A DNA stretch of 64,000 bases from Ananas comosus (taxonomy: Eukaryota > Streptophyta > Magnoliopsida > Poales > Bromeliaceae), in NCBI RefSeq assembly GCF_001540865.1, contig NC_033625.1:7370806-7434805 (forward strand), in the 5' to 3' direction. The first letter of the stretch is position 1. Each line of letters begins with the position of its first letter. Both the position numbers and the translations under genes were made by a program. Below, one piece after another: positions 22,382 to 33,771 of the stretch. The notes beneath the pieces were generated by a model. It was not told the DNA's origin. It ran no database searches and saw only the letters and a program-made list of their open reading frames with translations.

Positions 22382-23681
22382 TGAGATAAAGTTAGACTAT
22401 ATTTCTTTTGCTAATCAAAATACTACAAAATTAAAATTCACAAATAAAAATCAAATTATTAATGGGATTAAATGAAACGCAGACTCCATTTTATTAGCAA
22501 TAAAAATTAACTAAATGAAACACAAACTGCATTTTATTTAGTAATAAAAGTTAACAAATAAAAATTGACAAACAAAATTAATAAATAAAACTGACCAAAA
22601 ATTAATAAATACTATTTATAAAATTAAATAGCTCACTTTGAGCAGATGGTGGTGACCAGAAGGAGCGGAGGATGAGAAGGAGGGTGTGGCAGGGAGGGGG
22701 TGGCGAAGGAGTAGGAGGCGACGGCAGCGTAGCGGAGTGGCGAAGGAGTAGGAGGCGATGACAGTGGTGTGATGGAGGATTAGGAAAAGGCTCCGATGTC
22801 GTGGAGGAAGGAGGCAGAGAAAAAGAAGGTGGTGTTAGGTTGGAGGGTAAAAGGAAAGAGAAGAGAAGAGAAAGAGTCAAGTAAGAGAAGAAATTCAGGT
22901 TAGAATGGATTTTAATATTTTTTTTATTTTTTATTTAGACTATAAGTTAACTATGCTTTTATTATATGAAGACGAACAGGTGGAAATAAAACACACTGGA
23001 AAGTTTAAGAACCCAAGCGTCAGTGTAGGAAGCACCTGTTCAACAATAAGGAGAGGTGGTGGGTCCCACTTGCAAAGTTGAGGAGAAGAACCAATTTAGT
23101 GTGGAAATATTGACATGTAGGTCCCAATAGTCCTAAAATTAAGGAACATATGCCATGTGGATTCAATTACGGAGATTAATGATATGTTATAGATTATAGA
23201 TGTTATAGATGTTATAGATTATAGATTTTATTTTTAACAAAATTTAAAAAATATTTTTAAATAATTACTACGTTTATGACGAGGGTAAATGACTAAATTA
23301 TCTATATTTATTGTAGAGAAAAAAATAATTTTATAATTTATTTATATTATTTTATTCGAAATTTTAGTATAAATTATGTGAAATAGATGAAAAGTGACAG
23401 AAATTTGATGGTAGAGGGTTAAGTGTATAAACTTTTATAAAATTTTGGGGGTATAAAATACAGATTTTTTTAAGTAAAAAAAAATATAAAAAAATGAATA
23501 TTTATAAACAATTTTCTATATTATAGCCTTAATAATATAAATTGATAATTTCTACTAAATTTGATAATTTAAAATACTTTGTATAATTAAGCCATAAAAT
23601 TGTAATAAAAAAATTTAACTTAATTAACAAAAAATTTAAATAAAAAAATTGTCGAAGTTAAAGAGACTCAATTTTAAAATA
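22382..23681. other. AT-rich intergenic, no gene seen
   Basis: Low-complexity AT-rich sequence with a G/A-rich patch (22630-22880) whose Ser/Pro-rich ORF is low complexity, and a short tandem TGTTATAGAT stretch near 23190-23225. I see no gene. Confidence 0.6.
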
Positions 23682-23691
23682 CTTAAAACTG

Positions 23692-24271
23692 GAGCAGGAC
23701 TGCTGTGCTCTCAGGAGCACGGAGGTCTCCGTGCTCCTGAGCCATTTTCGATGATGGAATTTTCGAATCGACGATCAGCTCCGTTAGACTTGATCTAGCG
23801 CATTTGAAGTTTCTAGAAAATAATTTTTGCGATTTTTCGATATCATTTATCTAGTGATCGAAAAGATTCAAAATCCATAATTTTTAATGGTTGATATCTG
23901 CTGTTTTCAAGTTTAACGGTGTAAAAGTATTCAAATCAGATGAAATTTTGATAGAAAATTCTTTATACTATCTACAACTAGATCTATGTTTCTGATCGAA
24001 AATTTTCGTGCTATATCACCACTTTTTATAGGATTTTTATTTTCAGCCGTTAAAAATTATTGATTTTGAATCCTTTCGATTGCTAGGTAAATGATATAAA
24101 AAAATCGCAAAAATTATTTTCTAGAAACTTTAAATACGGTAGATCAAGTTTAACGGAGCCGATCGTCGATTCGAAAACTCCATCATCGAAAATGGCTCAG
24201 GAGCACGGAGGACTCCGTGCTCCTGAGAGCACGGAGGCCTCCGTGCTCCTGAGAGCACAGCAGCCCTGCTC
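23692..24271. mobile_element. Mutator-like foldback element, 580 bp
   Basis: Begins GAGCAGGACTGCTGTGCTC and ends in its inverse, GAGCACAGCAGCCCTGCTC. The inverted similarity extends about 190 bp inward from each end. Flanked by a 10-bp direct repeat CTTAAAACTG (23682-23691 and 24272-24281). The 9-11 bp target size and long terminal inverted repeats fit a non-autonomous Mutator-like element. The tips repeat the block GGAGCACGGAG several times. Confidence 0.85.
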
Positions 24272-24675
24272 CTTAAAACTGAAGTACCTGTTTAAGGAAT
24301 CTCTATAGTTGAGGGGTCTCCATATATTTTTTTCTCCTTGTCTTTACATCACCTAAAACCTCGCTGTATATAAAAAAAAAATTAGGCCTTTTACTTATTT
24401 ATTACTTACTTTATTCAAAATATTTAAATTTATCTTAAAACTATCAAAAAACCCTTCTAAAATCTAAATTCATTAATAAACCTTAGTAAAATGGGGATGT
24501 TTGAAGGAACTTTTTGAAAGCAATTAGGGTATTTTTATCGTTCAAAGGATAAATAAGATATTTTTAAAATTTTGAAACACATATTAGATATTATTCTAAA
24601 AAATTTGAATTAAAAAATGATCACTTTAAGATAAACATTGTTACTCATTTACTTATTTTGCATTTACTAGAATAA

Positions 24676-24885
24676 GGCTTCGTTTGGGATTGCGGGGTAC
24701 GTAATATTGCGTTCCACATATCGCGATGAGTCGGTTACGATATATTTCCTGCGGTCCCACCGGAGAACTCAACGGTATATTTCCTGCGGTCCCACCGGAG
24801 AACGCAGAAGCATTTCTCTATATGTTTTTTTCTCAACTCCATTTTATCTAATAGCGTTAGATAGACCTCAATACCAAACTAAGCC
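24676..24885. mobile_element. Tourist-like MITE, 210 bp
   Basis: Ends GGCTTCGTTTGGGATTG and, inverted, GGCTTAGTTTGGTATTG, with TAA on both sides (24673-24675, 24886-24888), the PIF/Harbinger target type. Inside, a block ending TCCTGCGGTCCCACCGGAGAA is tandemly duplicated (24748-24814). Confidence 0.8.
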
Positions 24886-24888
24886 TAA

Positions 24889-25380
24889 GTCTGCGTGCAA
24901 TGCACATGTTACATTATTTTAAATTTTCAAATATTATTTATAAATTTTAATAAATCAATTAATTTTATATAAGCGAACACATCTTAGTTTGGTAGAAAGT
25001 GGTAAGAATTATAGTTGGCATATTTAAAGTTTGTTTTTATTTTTTAAAAAATTAATTAATTTAAAATTTTTAAATTGGATCAGTAAAATCTGTAAGGGTA
25101 CCTTCAATATAAATATATTTTAAGAATAAAGAGTATTTACAAATGCACACTTTCTACAATGTAAATTAAAATTTAAAAATAAAAAGGATTATTGTAGATT
25201 TAATTAATTTTGGCTTATCTATTAAAGATAAATTAATTAAAAAACTTAAATTATGTTAGTTGATAAGTTAAAAGTTATTAAAAATCTAAAACTAGAGAAT
25301 AACTTTTAAGGACATTTAAAAGTATAGATCTATTTTAAATATATAGGGGAAGTTGATAGATAGATCCAAACATTAATTCG

Positions 25381-25383
<3 letters not shown>
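24889..25383. other. AT-rich intergenic, nothing recognised
   Basis: AT-rich sequence without a coding frame or repeat end that I can identify. Confidence 0.6.

Positions 25384-25440
<57 letters not shown>
25384..25440. repeat. (TA)n microsatellite
   Basis: About 28 TA units immediately left of the second foldback copy; TA units also follow that copy at 26690-26700, so it entered a TA tract. Confidence 0.95.
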
Positions 25441-25443
<3 letters not shown>

Positions 25444-25478
25444 CAGGACTGCTGTGCTCTCAGGAGCACGGAGGCCTN

Positions 25479-25862
25479 TCATATGAGCATAGTCTGGGTG
25501 TGATTAGTGAAACTACTTTCATCAAGTCTTCGGTGCAGCTTCAGTCTCAGCGCTCTCCTCCACGACGTTCGTCTCAGCAGCGTTCCACTCCACCTCCTGG
25601 TCCTTCTCGTCCGTCGGCAGAGGTGTCTGAGGAAGAAATGTCTGTTTCTTCTGTTTATAGGGAACAACAACGGTTATCTCTCGAGCAAGAACGCATCTCG
25701 GGCGAACTTCGACGGATTTCTGAGGATCAAGCTCGCATGGTTGCCGAGCAGGAGCGCCTCACTCGACAAGTGGGCAAGCTTCGTCGTATGATGCGTGCTA
25801 TCTTTGATAAACTAGGATGTTGTAGTGCGGATCTTCCTGCGCCTGGTGCTGACTCCGACTGA
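25479..25862 (+). pseudogene. LTR-retroelement ORF 3' end (coiled coil)
   Basis: The frame is open from the N and ends in TGA at 25860-25862. It encodes a Ser/Pro-rich stretch (PPPGPSRPSAEVSEEEMS) and then an Arg/Glu-rich coiled coil (EQERISGELRRISEDQARMV) ending LGCCSADLPAPGADSD. A purine tract AAAAAGGGGGAGGATGATG follows at about 25913-25931, as at the 3' end of LTR retroelements. Family not recognised with certainty. Confidence 0.55.
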
Positions 25863-25924
25863 GATCTTTTGGTGTTTTCTCTCCTTTTGGTCGTTTTGGC
25901 GTTTTCTTGACAAAAAGGGGGAGG

Positions 25925-26110
25925 ATGATGATGATGATGCTTGCTTAACTATGCTTAACTATGCTTGGCTATGTTTACTTGCTTAGTTGCTTACTTGTTT
26001 ACTTGCTTAGTTGCTTACTTGTTTACGTGCTTAGTTGCTTACTTGCTTAGGATGTAATTATGCTTGAACTATGCTTGAGAACTATGATGATGCTTGCTTG
26101 TTAGGTTGTA
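25925..26110 (+). repeat. Degenerate tandem repeat (ACTTGCTTAGTTGCTT type)
   Basis: Repeated GCTTAGTTGCTTACTTG and AACTATGCTT units downstream of the purine tract; probably the start of the retroelement LTR. Confidence 0.6.
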
Positions 26111-26720
26111 ACTTTGCTTAACTATGCTTGGCTATGCTTGAACTCTTGACTTATAACTGAATTCTGAATTCATTGCAAATTTTGATGAAGTGTGTGGAGA
26201 TTGTTTTGCAGGGTATTTCAAGACTTTGAGACTCTATGTCATGTCCTAAGTCATAGAGTCTGTATTAGGATGTTACAAATGTAATTTTTGTTTTTATTGG
26301 TTCGATCACGCAGAAGGTTGTTGTTTGGTGATTGCGATAACCTTCTTATTTTTGTCTTCGGATAAGCATTGTAAATTCTTTNACAGTATAGAAGTATTTA
26401 AATCAGATGAAATTTTGATACAAAATTCTTTATACTATCTACAATAAGATCAATATTTCTGATCGAAAATTTTAGTGCTATATCACCACTTTTTATAGGA
26501 TTTTTATTTCCGGCTGTTAAAAATTATTGATTTTGAATCCTTTCAATTGCTAGATAAATGATACCGAAAAATCGCAAAAATTATTTTCTAGAAACTTCAA
26601 ATACGCTAGATCAAATCTAACGGAGCCGATCGTTGATTCGAAAATTCCATCATCGGCCTCCGTGCTCCTGAGAGCACAGCAGTCCTGCTATATATATATA
26701 GAGAGAGAGAGAAAATTGAG

Positions 26721-26925
26721 CTTCTATGCTTTTACAAGTACCTAGTTATTGGTGCTTGTAAGTTTTTGGCCTTTGGATTAATGGATATGCGGTTAGGATA
26801 ATGTGGGCTCCTTAAGGTTGAGTGGGTGGTTGGTTGAATAGTATAATCTAACGGGTAAAAATGATCAAAGGGAAAGATTTAACAGTAAAAAATTTACAAG
26901 TACCAAATGCTTGGTGCTTTTACAA
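26721..26925. mobile_element. MITE, same family as 19681
   Basis: The core (GGATATGCGGTTAGGATAAT, GTGGTTGGTTGAATAGTATA) is the reverse complement of the MITE in RLK intron 1. Inverted blocks ATTGGTGCTTGTAA and TTACAAGTACCAAA lie near its ends. Borders approximate. Confidence 0.65.
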
Positions 26926-28237
26926 TTATTTTAAAATGTCATCTATGTAAAGGAGGAAAAATCAGAATAAAATTAATTATATTATATATAATATAGAAAA
27001 ACAACTAAAGTATCATTTGTATCAAAACTCATCTAATTTAATATTAAATACGAAAATAAATAAAATATTTTTTATTATACTTTTCCATTATACAGAATAT
27101 AAATTTTTTGCAATTCTAAACAGAACCTAAGACATAAAATAATATGCAAGAGCGTTCTCTCTAATTCATCCTAAACAAGAAACAATAAATGATACGCTAG
27201 CAAAAACCGAGGGGTTGAATGAGAGGAGTTGTAGAAATTTTTTTATATTTTTTGAGAAATAGATAGCATGCTATCCGCTTCGTTTATTTTATTTAGAAAT
27301 AAATTTAACTAGAAGTGTAGATCAACTAGGATTCGAACTTGAGACCAGAGTTGTAGAATTAAAATCCAAAAAGGATCGTAGTCCTACCACTCACTTCTCA
27401 ACCGCAAAAAAAAGAAAAAAAAATTTGTGAAATCCGGATGGGTGCAAACTATCCTGGGTTCAATTTCACCGTACTTCCCAACTTACATTTCATTTTTTAT
27501 TCTGGTAACTAATTATTTTTATTGAGATTTATAATTTTTAGTTTAATTTTGATCCAATTAAGTTCTTTCGTAAAAAAAATACTGTTAATTCTAACAAATC
27601 TGGTCACATCAATCCGATCAATATTTATAAAAGTTAGAAACTAAGGGCAATTTCATGAATACTCTTGTAAATTTTAAAATATCATAAATATGTCTCAAAA
27701 CTTTAAAATATTTTAGTATCCTTTCAAATCTTGTAAATTATCATGAATATCTTGTCATTATCCTCTGTTGGCTTCTGTTAATGTTTATAAGATAAAATGA
27801 CAGTTGTGCCCCTAATTATTGGTGTGTAAAAGTATATGGTAATATGGAGAACCCTCACCTATAGATCTATTTAAAAATGGCCCCTTCAACTTTTTTTTTT
27901 TATCAAGACCTCTTAACTTTTGATTTTTTATCAGGGCTTTTGCACATAGTAAAATTTTTAATTGAGATGTCTCATTCATTAATTTAATAATTTTTTTTTC
28001 AAAAAAATTGTCTAATAAAAATCACTTAATGTAAAAAGAAAATAAAATTGAGAAGGTGTAAATAAAAAAATATATTAAAATTAAAGGGATTTTTTTTTTA
28101 ATTGTAGAAGATGGATTTTATATGAATGTTACGTGAAATATACTTTACTATCAAGAATTTTGTCTATATAATTTTTTTTTTGTGTAATATATGTAAATTA
28201 TTATATTTCAACATAATTAAAAAATAATTAACTCTTG
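26926..28237. other. AT-rich intergenic with a possible retroposon end
   Basis: AT-rich sequence without a gene. At 27234-27420 a T-rich stretch followed by GAGAAATAGATAGCATGCTATCCGCTTC resembles 54172-54220; it may be a short retroposon 3' end in minus orientation. Confidence 0.4.
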
Positions 28238-28920
28238 GGGTGCGTTTGGTTCGTGCTATTTTTTAAAGATTCCTAGTAATCCAATGGAAATAAAAAAATA
28301 TGACGGTGTTTGGCTAACGCACTAAGTAATCTAGTTGGTAATATTGGATTCACTTGGGAATATGATTCACCCCAAAGTATTAATCTCATTCCCTTGAGGG
28401 AGGGTGGGTATCCTCATATTAATGGATTGGGGTAATCATAATATGTCTAATCTCTTTCTTTCTTCCTACCCGCCGGCTAATTGATATTATTTTTCTTTAC
28501 ATTCTAACCTTATATCTCTCTCTAAACTTATTTTTCTCTCTAAAATTCAACTTTTTTTTCTCTCTCTAAACTAAGCTTTCTCTTTCTCTCTTTCTAAAAT
28601 TTCAACTCTCTCACTCTCTCTAATTTCGACTATATTTTTCTTTCTATTTTTTTAATTATGCTCTCTCTCTCTAACTTATACTCTCTCTCCCTTTTTTCTA
28701 AAAAGATGTTGAAATTTTTGGTAACATTATCTAAAATTAATTAAATAAATTAATTAATTAACTGTATATTTTTTGCAATATTAAATAATATGGCTAATTA
28801 ATATTACCATGAGAACCAAACACAGGAATTCTATATTCTTAGTAATAGGATGAATAGGAATAAGATTCTCGGATATTTTTTATTCCTAGTAATCTTTCAT
28901 AATGCGAACCAAACGCACCC
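28238..28920. mobile_element. MITE with GGGTGCGTTTGGTTCG ends, 683 bp
   Basis: Starts GGGTGCGTTTGGTTCG and ends CGAACCAAACGCACCC, flanked by TTG on both sides (28235-28237 and 28921-28923). Ends of this kind and a 3-bp target suggest a PIF/Harbinger-like element. The interior is CT-rich and has no ORF. Confidence 0.75.
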
Positions 28921-29304
28921 TTGAGGTAATATTGAAAGTTGTATATCATGATAAACTGTGTAATTTCATAGCGAAAAATAAAAAAGAAGCATGATTATTA
29001 TATTAGTAAACTATAAGTATTTTATTAAAAATTTTAAAAAGTAAAGTTGTCACGCCTCGGATTACTCGTTTTTCCGGGCACGATAACAGACCCGCCGTAT
29101 GCATAGAAATTTTTCCTGCATACGAAGGAAAGCTGTACCTGTACTTGTAATCATAAAACACTACAACCAGTAGTGTAGAGCTACTGAAATAGAGGTTCAC
29201 TATACATACATAGCATCCTGGTATACAAAAATCACTCGCTCCAACGAGATACAAACATTAGTATGTATAAAAACCCAAAAACTACAACTATCTGTAGCTG
29301 GTAC

Positions 29305-30515
29305 TGTTAGGGATTTTATAAGTTGGCGAATTTCGTGAAGGGTTTGGACGGAGTCTCGAAGAATTAGAAGATGAAGATTGACGAAAAGAATTGAAGTTTT
29401 GTGATCAAAGACCCTTGAGAACTCAGGTATGATTAGAACCAATTTATGGTGAAATTTTCATTATTAAAAGATGTTTAGAAGACTTGTTTTTCTTTTCACT
29501 TATTCAAAAGTTTTCTGAAAAAATCAGGGGTCGGGGACCGGTCCTTGATCAGAGGGACCGGACCCATCAAGCTTCTCTGCGTAGAAGTTTTGGGAGACCG
29601 GTCTCTGGTCTTGAGGACCGGTCCCCGTAAGTGGTTTTCCTTGTTGCGCAGGGAGGGACCGGTCTCTAAATTGAGGACCGGTTCCCGTACGCATATTTTG
29701 ACATCTACGCAGCGTAAGACCGGACCTCACCTTGGAGGACCGGTCCCCCAAGGACCGGTCTCCTCGAGAGGACCGGACCCTGAGACCGTCGTCTGTTTTT
29801 AAATTTGAGTTTTTGGAATCCTAGTCTATCTAGAAGTCTTCTAAACCTATAAATATGATATGAGGATCTCCATATGACCTGAGTTGAGCAAGATAATCTT
29901 TTAGAAACCCTAACGGCTTGATTTGAGTTTTTTGATCCATGTTTCTCAAGATCAAGTTTTAGATCACCGGTTTGATTCTTCAGTTTTTGATTCAAACTTT
30001 CTTTAAGGATCAAATTGGTGATGTTTTGATTTGGATTTCTCCTCATATCATATGTGCTTTCAAAGAGTTTAAATCACCATAAATTGTTAAATCTCTACGA
30101 GCTTCGGATGGAGCGTTAGCGCGTGGATCTCGCGTGAAGACCGTGGATTCGGTGGGCGTTTCGTGGAATCGAGGCGTGTGTGGCTGCAAGGATTTGCAGT
30201 GTGATCGGTTGGAGGATTTCAAGCGATCGAGGACTGGCAAAGATATTCTACAACGAGAATTCGGTATTTCGAGTCTTGTATTTTTGATAAATCACTTGTA
30301 CTCATGTTTTCTTAGTGGATTTCTTTGTGTGGTCGGTCCCGTGGGTTTTTCTCTCCGGTTTGGAGTTTTCCCACGTTAATTCTCGGTGTGCTGATTTTAT
30401 TTTTCCGCATTCTATTTTAAATTTGCATCGAGTTTCGAGATTGTTGCCGTTTACACCTATTCACCCCCCTCTAGGTGTCTTTTACCTTTTAGATCCTAGG
30501 GATTCATATCTTACA
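29305..30515 (+). repeat. Copia 5' LTR, 1211 bp
   Basis: Bounded by the target duplication on the left and the primer-binding site on the right. Its last part (30330-30515) is repeated almost exactly at 33772-33957. The upstream third carries the ACCGGT hairpin array (29533-29782). Confidence 0.88.
29533..29782 (+). repeat. ACCGGT palindrome-pair array in copia LTR
   Basis: Nine copies of a palindrome with core ACCGG[TA]C in 250 bp (examples GGGACCGGTCTC, GAGGACCGGTCCCC), mostly in pairs 8-10 bp apart. The pairs are complementary and can form 12-13 bp hairpins. Linkers between pairs carry CTGCGTAG, TTGCGCAG and CTACGCAG. Confidence 0.9.
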
Positions 30516-30517
30516 AG

Positions 30518-30529
30518 TGGTATCAGAGC
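30518..30529 (+). other. Copia primer-binding site
   Basis: TGGTATCAGAGC, the standard copia match to the initiator tRNA-Met 3' end, two bases after the LTR. Confidence 0.92.
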
Positions 30530-30547
30530 GGGTATAGGTTGTAATCT

Positions 30548-33076
30548 ATGGCCGAGGGCGGCAACGTTAATCGACCCCCTCTCTTCGATGGCACTAACTA
30601 CGCGTATTGGAAAGTCCGTATGAGGGCGTTTCTTATTGCTATCGACGAGAGGGTTTGGCAAGCCGTTGAATTCGGATGGAAACATCCTACTGAAGTGGTC
30701 GAGAATGTTACCGGTCCGAAACCTAGAAATAAGTGGACAAAAGACGAAAACGAACTATCTTCGTTCAATGGGAAGGGTATCAATGCTTTGTTCAATGCTT
30801 TGAATCAAACTGAATTTTCTCGAGTCTCGGCGTGTGAAACCGCCAAAGAAATTTGGGATACCTTACAAATCACTCATGAGGGTACAAGCTTGGTAAAGGT
30901 TCAGAAATTACAAATGTTGACTAGTCGTTTTGATTCTATTCGTATGGAAGAAAATGAAACCTTTACCGAGTATTACACTCGTCTTCAAGATATTGTCAAT
31001 ACTTGTGCAAATTTGGGTGAAAAAATTTCTGAACCAAAAATCGTTCGAAAAATTTTGAGAACTCTTCCCGAACGTTTTCGTCCCAAGGTTGCGGCCATAG
31101 AAACGGTAAAACATCCGGATGAACTCAAAGTAGATGAATTAGTTGGTGCTCTTCAAACTTATGAAATGACTTTTCCTGCTAATTCATCTTCTTCCAAGTT
31201 GTCTTCTAAAGCTTCAGGTATGGCGTTAAAATCAACCAAAGGAGGCAATGTGGAATCTTCTTCATCGGACTCGGACTCTGACGTAACCTTGGAAGAGTTT
31301 GAGAAACAAATGGCACTTTTGACTAAGAAATTCCGTCGGAATTTTAGAAAGAAGTTTTCTTCGAAGCCAACTTCCTCTAAGCCAAACAAATCAAAAGGGA
31401 GTTCCTCTTCTTCTTCTTCAAAGTTTAAAAAATCTGAAAATTTTCAAAAAGATTTTACAAAAGAAAAGAAAAGTAGCGAAGGTCAAATCCAATGCTATAA
31501 GTGTAGGGGTTTTGGTCACATTGCTTCAGATTGTCCTAACAAAAAGTCCTTGAAAAAGAAAGCAATGCAAGCCATTACTTGGGATGAGTCCTCCTCCGAC
31601 GAATCGTCCTCAAGTGATGATGACGTTAATGCCACTGCACTTATTGCACAGGATTCTACTTTTATGTGTTTAGCATCGACTGACTCAATTTCTATGTCCT
31701 CTTTGCATGAAAAATCTTCTACGGAAAACTCGACGGATGAAGAATCGGAAGAAGAAGATATGGCCGCCGCATATCATCAACTTGTTATTGAATCAAAGAA
31801 AGTGGCGAAACACAACAAGAAGTTGAGACGAAGACTGTATGATCTAGAGCAAGACAATACAAGATTAGAGTCATTAACAAAAAGTTTGGAGCAAGAAAAG
31901 GACACTTTGATCGAGTCATATAATACTCTACTGAACAAGTGTGTACTGCTTGAGAAGGAAAAAGAAACTTTTGTGGAAAACATTGATTTTCTTACCAAGC
32001 AATACACGGAAGCAAGAGAATCCAACATGGAATTTACAAAGACTATCATTCAACTCAAATCGGATTTGAACAAGTTTTCGTCCGGGTCAAGCAAACTAGA
32101 TAAGATGTTAGGACTCGGTCAAACCAATAAATTCGGACTTGGATACGAAAGGACATATGTCGATCAAGTAATGAAGAAAGTAGATGAACATTCGATAAAA
32201 ACGGTTCCGAAGGTCTATGGTAAGTTTGTTCCTCCCAAGAATTTGATTACTAACAAATCCTGTCATTTTTGTGGTGTTGTAGGTCATGTTAAGAGATTTT
32301 GCAAACAAAAGCCGAAAAGTACTACAACACACATGAATAAGAAATCAAAGGAACAATTAAAGAAGGAAGAACCAAAGACAAAGGCAAGACAAACGTGGAT
32401 GCCTAAGAAGAATGATCCGAAGAAAAGAACTACACAAATCGTCGACAAGCAAAGCATTTCTAAATCAAGTCGATCAACACAACTCAAAATGCGTAAGGTT
32501 TGGGTGCGCAAAGGTGAACTCTTTCCTTGCCTTGTCATTCACACTTCGCTTCATGCTTACGACAATACTTCTTGGTATCTGGATAGTGGTTGTTCACGTC
32601 ATATGACCGGGGATAAAAATTGGTTTTCGTCTCTAAACAAAATCTCCGGTGGACTTGTTGTTTTTGGAGATGGTCGGTCATCAAAAATTGTTGGAAAAGG
32701 AACTGTCACTATATCATATGGCCCTACTTTGAATGATGTCTTTTATGTTGAGGGGCTCAAATCAAATCTCGTAAGCATAAGTCAGTTGTGTGATGACGGG
32801 TACTCTGTTAAATTTTCTGACAAAGAATGCACTGTGACTCGTAATGATGACATCTTCTTCAAAGGTGTAAGATCTGAGAATAACTGTTACGTAGTTCCCA
32901 GTTCTTCAACTGAACACTGTAACCTTGCGACATTAGAAACTGAAATTTTATGGCATGAACGTCTAGGTCACATGAACTTTAAGGAACTATCTAAGATAAC
33001 TAAAAAGGAGGTTGTTCGAGGTGTACCTAAGATAGACTTTAAGGAGAACACTCACTACAACAAAAAAGATTTTTAG
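30548..33076 (+). pseudogene. Copia gag-pol, open for 842 codons, then cut by CACTA
   Basis: ATG 30548 (MAEGGNVNRPPLFDGTNYAY). Residues 1-220 are gag (UBN2/DUF4219 type, with FTEYYTRLQDIVNTC). About 310-335 is a CCHC knuckle (CYKCRGFGHIASDC). About 430-540 is a long coiled coil. About 575-595 is a second knuckle (CHFCGVVGHVKRFC). About 680-760 is the aspartic protease (YLDSGCSRHMTGD, LKSNLVSISQLCDDG). About 800-835 is GAG-pre-integrase (LWHERLGHMNFKELSK). The two knuckles and the coiled coil fit the SIRE/Maximus branch. The frame is intact to about 33052; the last eight codons are CACTA sequence. It is the least decayed retroelement ORF here, so the insertion is young. Confidence 0.9.
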
Positions 33077-33770
33077 TGGCGACTTTTTGGTGGCGACAAA
33101 CATTGTCGCCGCCAATGTATTTAATATGGCGGCGACATCCATTTGTCGCCGCCAATTCATAGAAAATGGCGGCGACATTTATTTGTCGCCACCAATTCAT
33201 CGGAAATGGCGGCGACATTTATTTGTCGCCGCCATTTCTTATGAATTGGCGGCGACATATAGGAGTCGCCACCGATACGGGATACATTGGCGGCGACATA
33301 TAAGAGTCGCCACCAACACTAAAAATATAGCGGCGACAAAATAAAGTATTAGTGGCGATATTTGTCGCCACGATATCTTCTTATTTGGCGGGCCACATTC
33401 TCCCTCTTTTTTTTTAAGCACTGATAAATTTACCCTTACTTAATATATATTGCATAAATAGTGGGGGCTTTATTGTCTTTTTATATTTTAAAAAAATTTA
33501 ATTAAATTACAGCTGTAAAAAATCTTTACAACCCATTTACACTTTTCTCTCTACCCTAGCCCCTTCGTCCCTTCTGCTTCCGCTACCTGCGGCTCCAGCA
33601 AGCCCCGCGCCTCCGCTAAGTGGTCTTCATCGGGAGCAAGCCCCGCGCCTTCGCCGCTGCGGCTCCAGCACCCCGACGGGGGGCTTCGATGCAGGCCAGC
33701 CGCACCTGTGCGTCGCCTCGTCGAGCCGCACCTGCGCGTCGCCTCGTAGGATTAGGGTTAGGGTTAGGGT
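33053..33770 (+). mobile_element. CACTA transposon end
   Basis: Begins CACTACAACAAAAAAG, a plant En/Spm-type terminus. An array of subterminal inverted motifs follows (GGCGGCGACAT ... TTGTCGCCGCC, 33070-33375), then a GC-rich exon-like part with duplicated GCCGCACCTG.GCGTCGCCTCGT blocks (33695-33745), and TTAGGG repeats up to the N at 33771. The other end is not here. Confidence 0.82.
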
Positions 33771-33771
33771 N

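Larger units (their letters stand above)
25441..26689. mobile_element. Second Mutator-like foldback copy, interrupted
   Basis: Left tip ACAGGACTGCTGTGCTCTC and right tip in inverse match the element at 23692, and 26383-26689 is collinear with its right two-thirds. The middle (25479-26381) is unrelated and bounded by single Ns at 25478 and 26382, so the interruption may be an assembly insertion. Confidence 0.75.

Noticed and set aside
22602..22880. Minus-strand Ser/Pro-rich ORF
   Set aside because: Low-complexity translation of a G/A-rich patch without any domain.
33076..33375. CRISPR-like look of evenly spaced palindromic repeats
   Set aside because: The repeats are CACTA subterminal motifs in a plant genome; no unique equal-length spacers.
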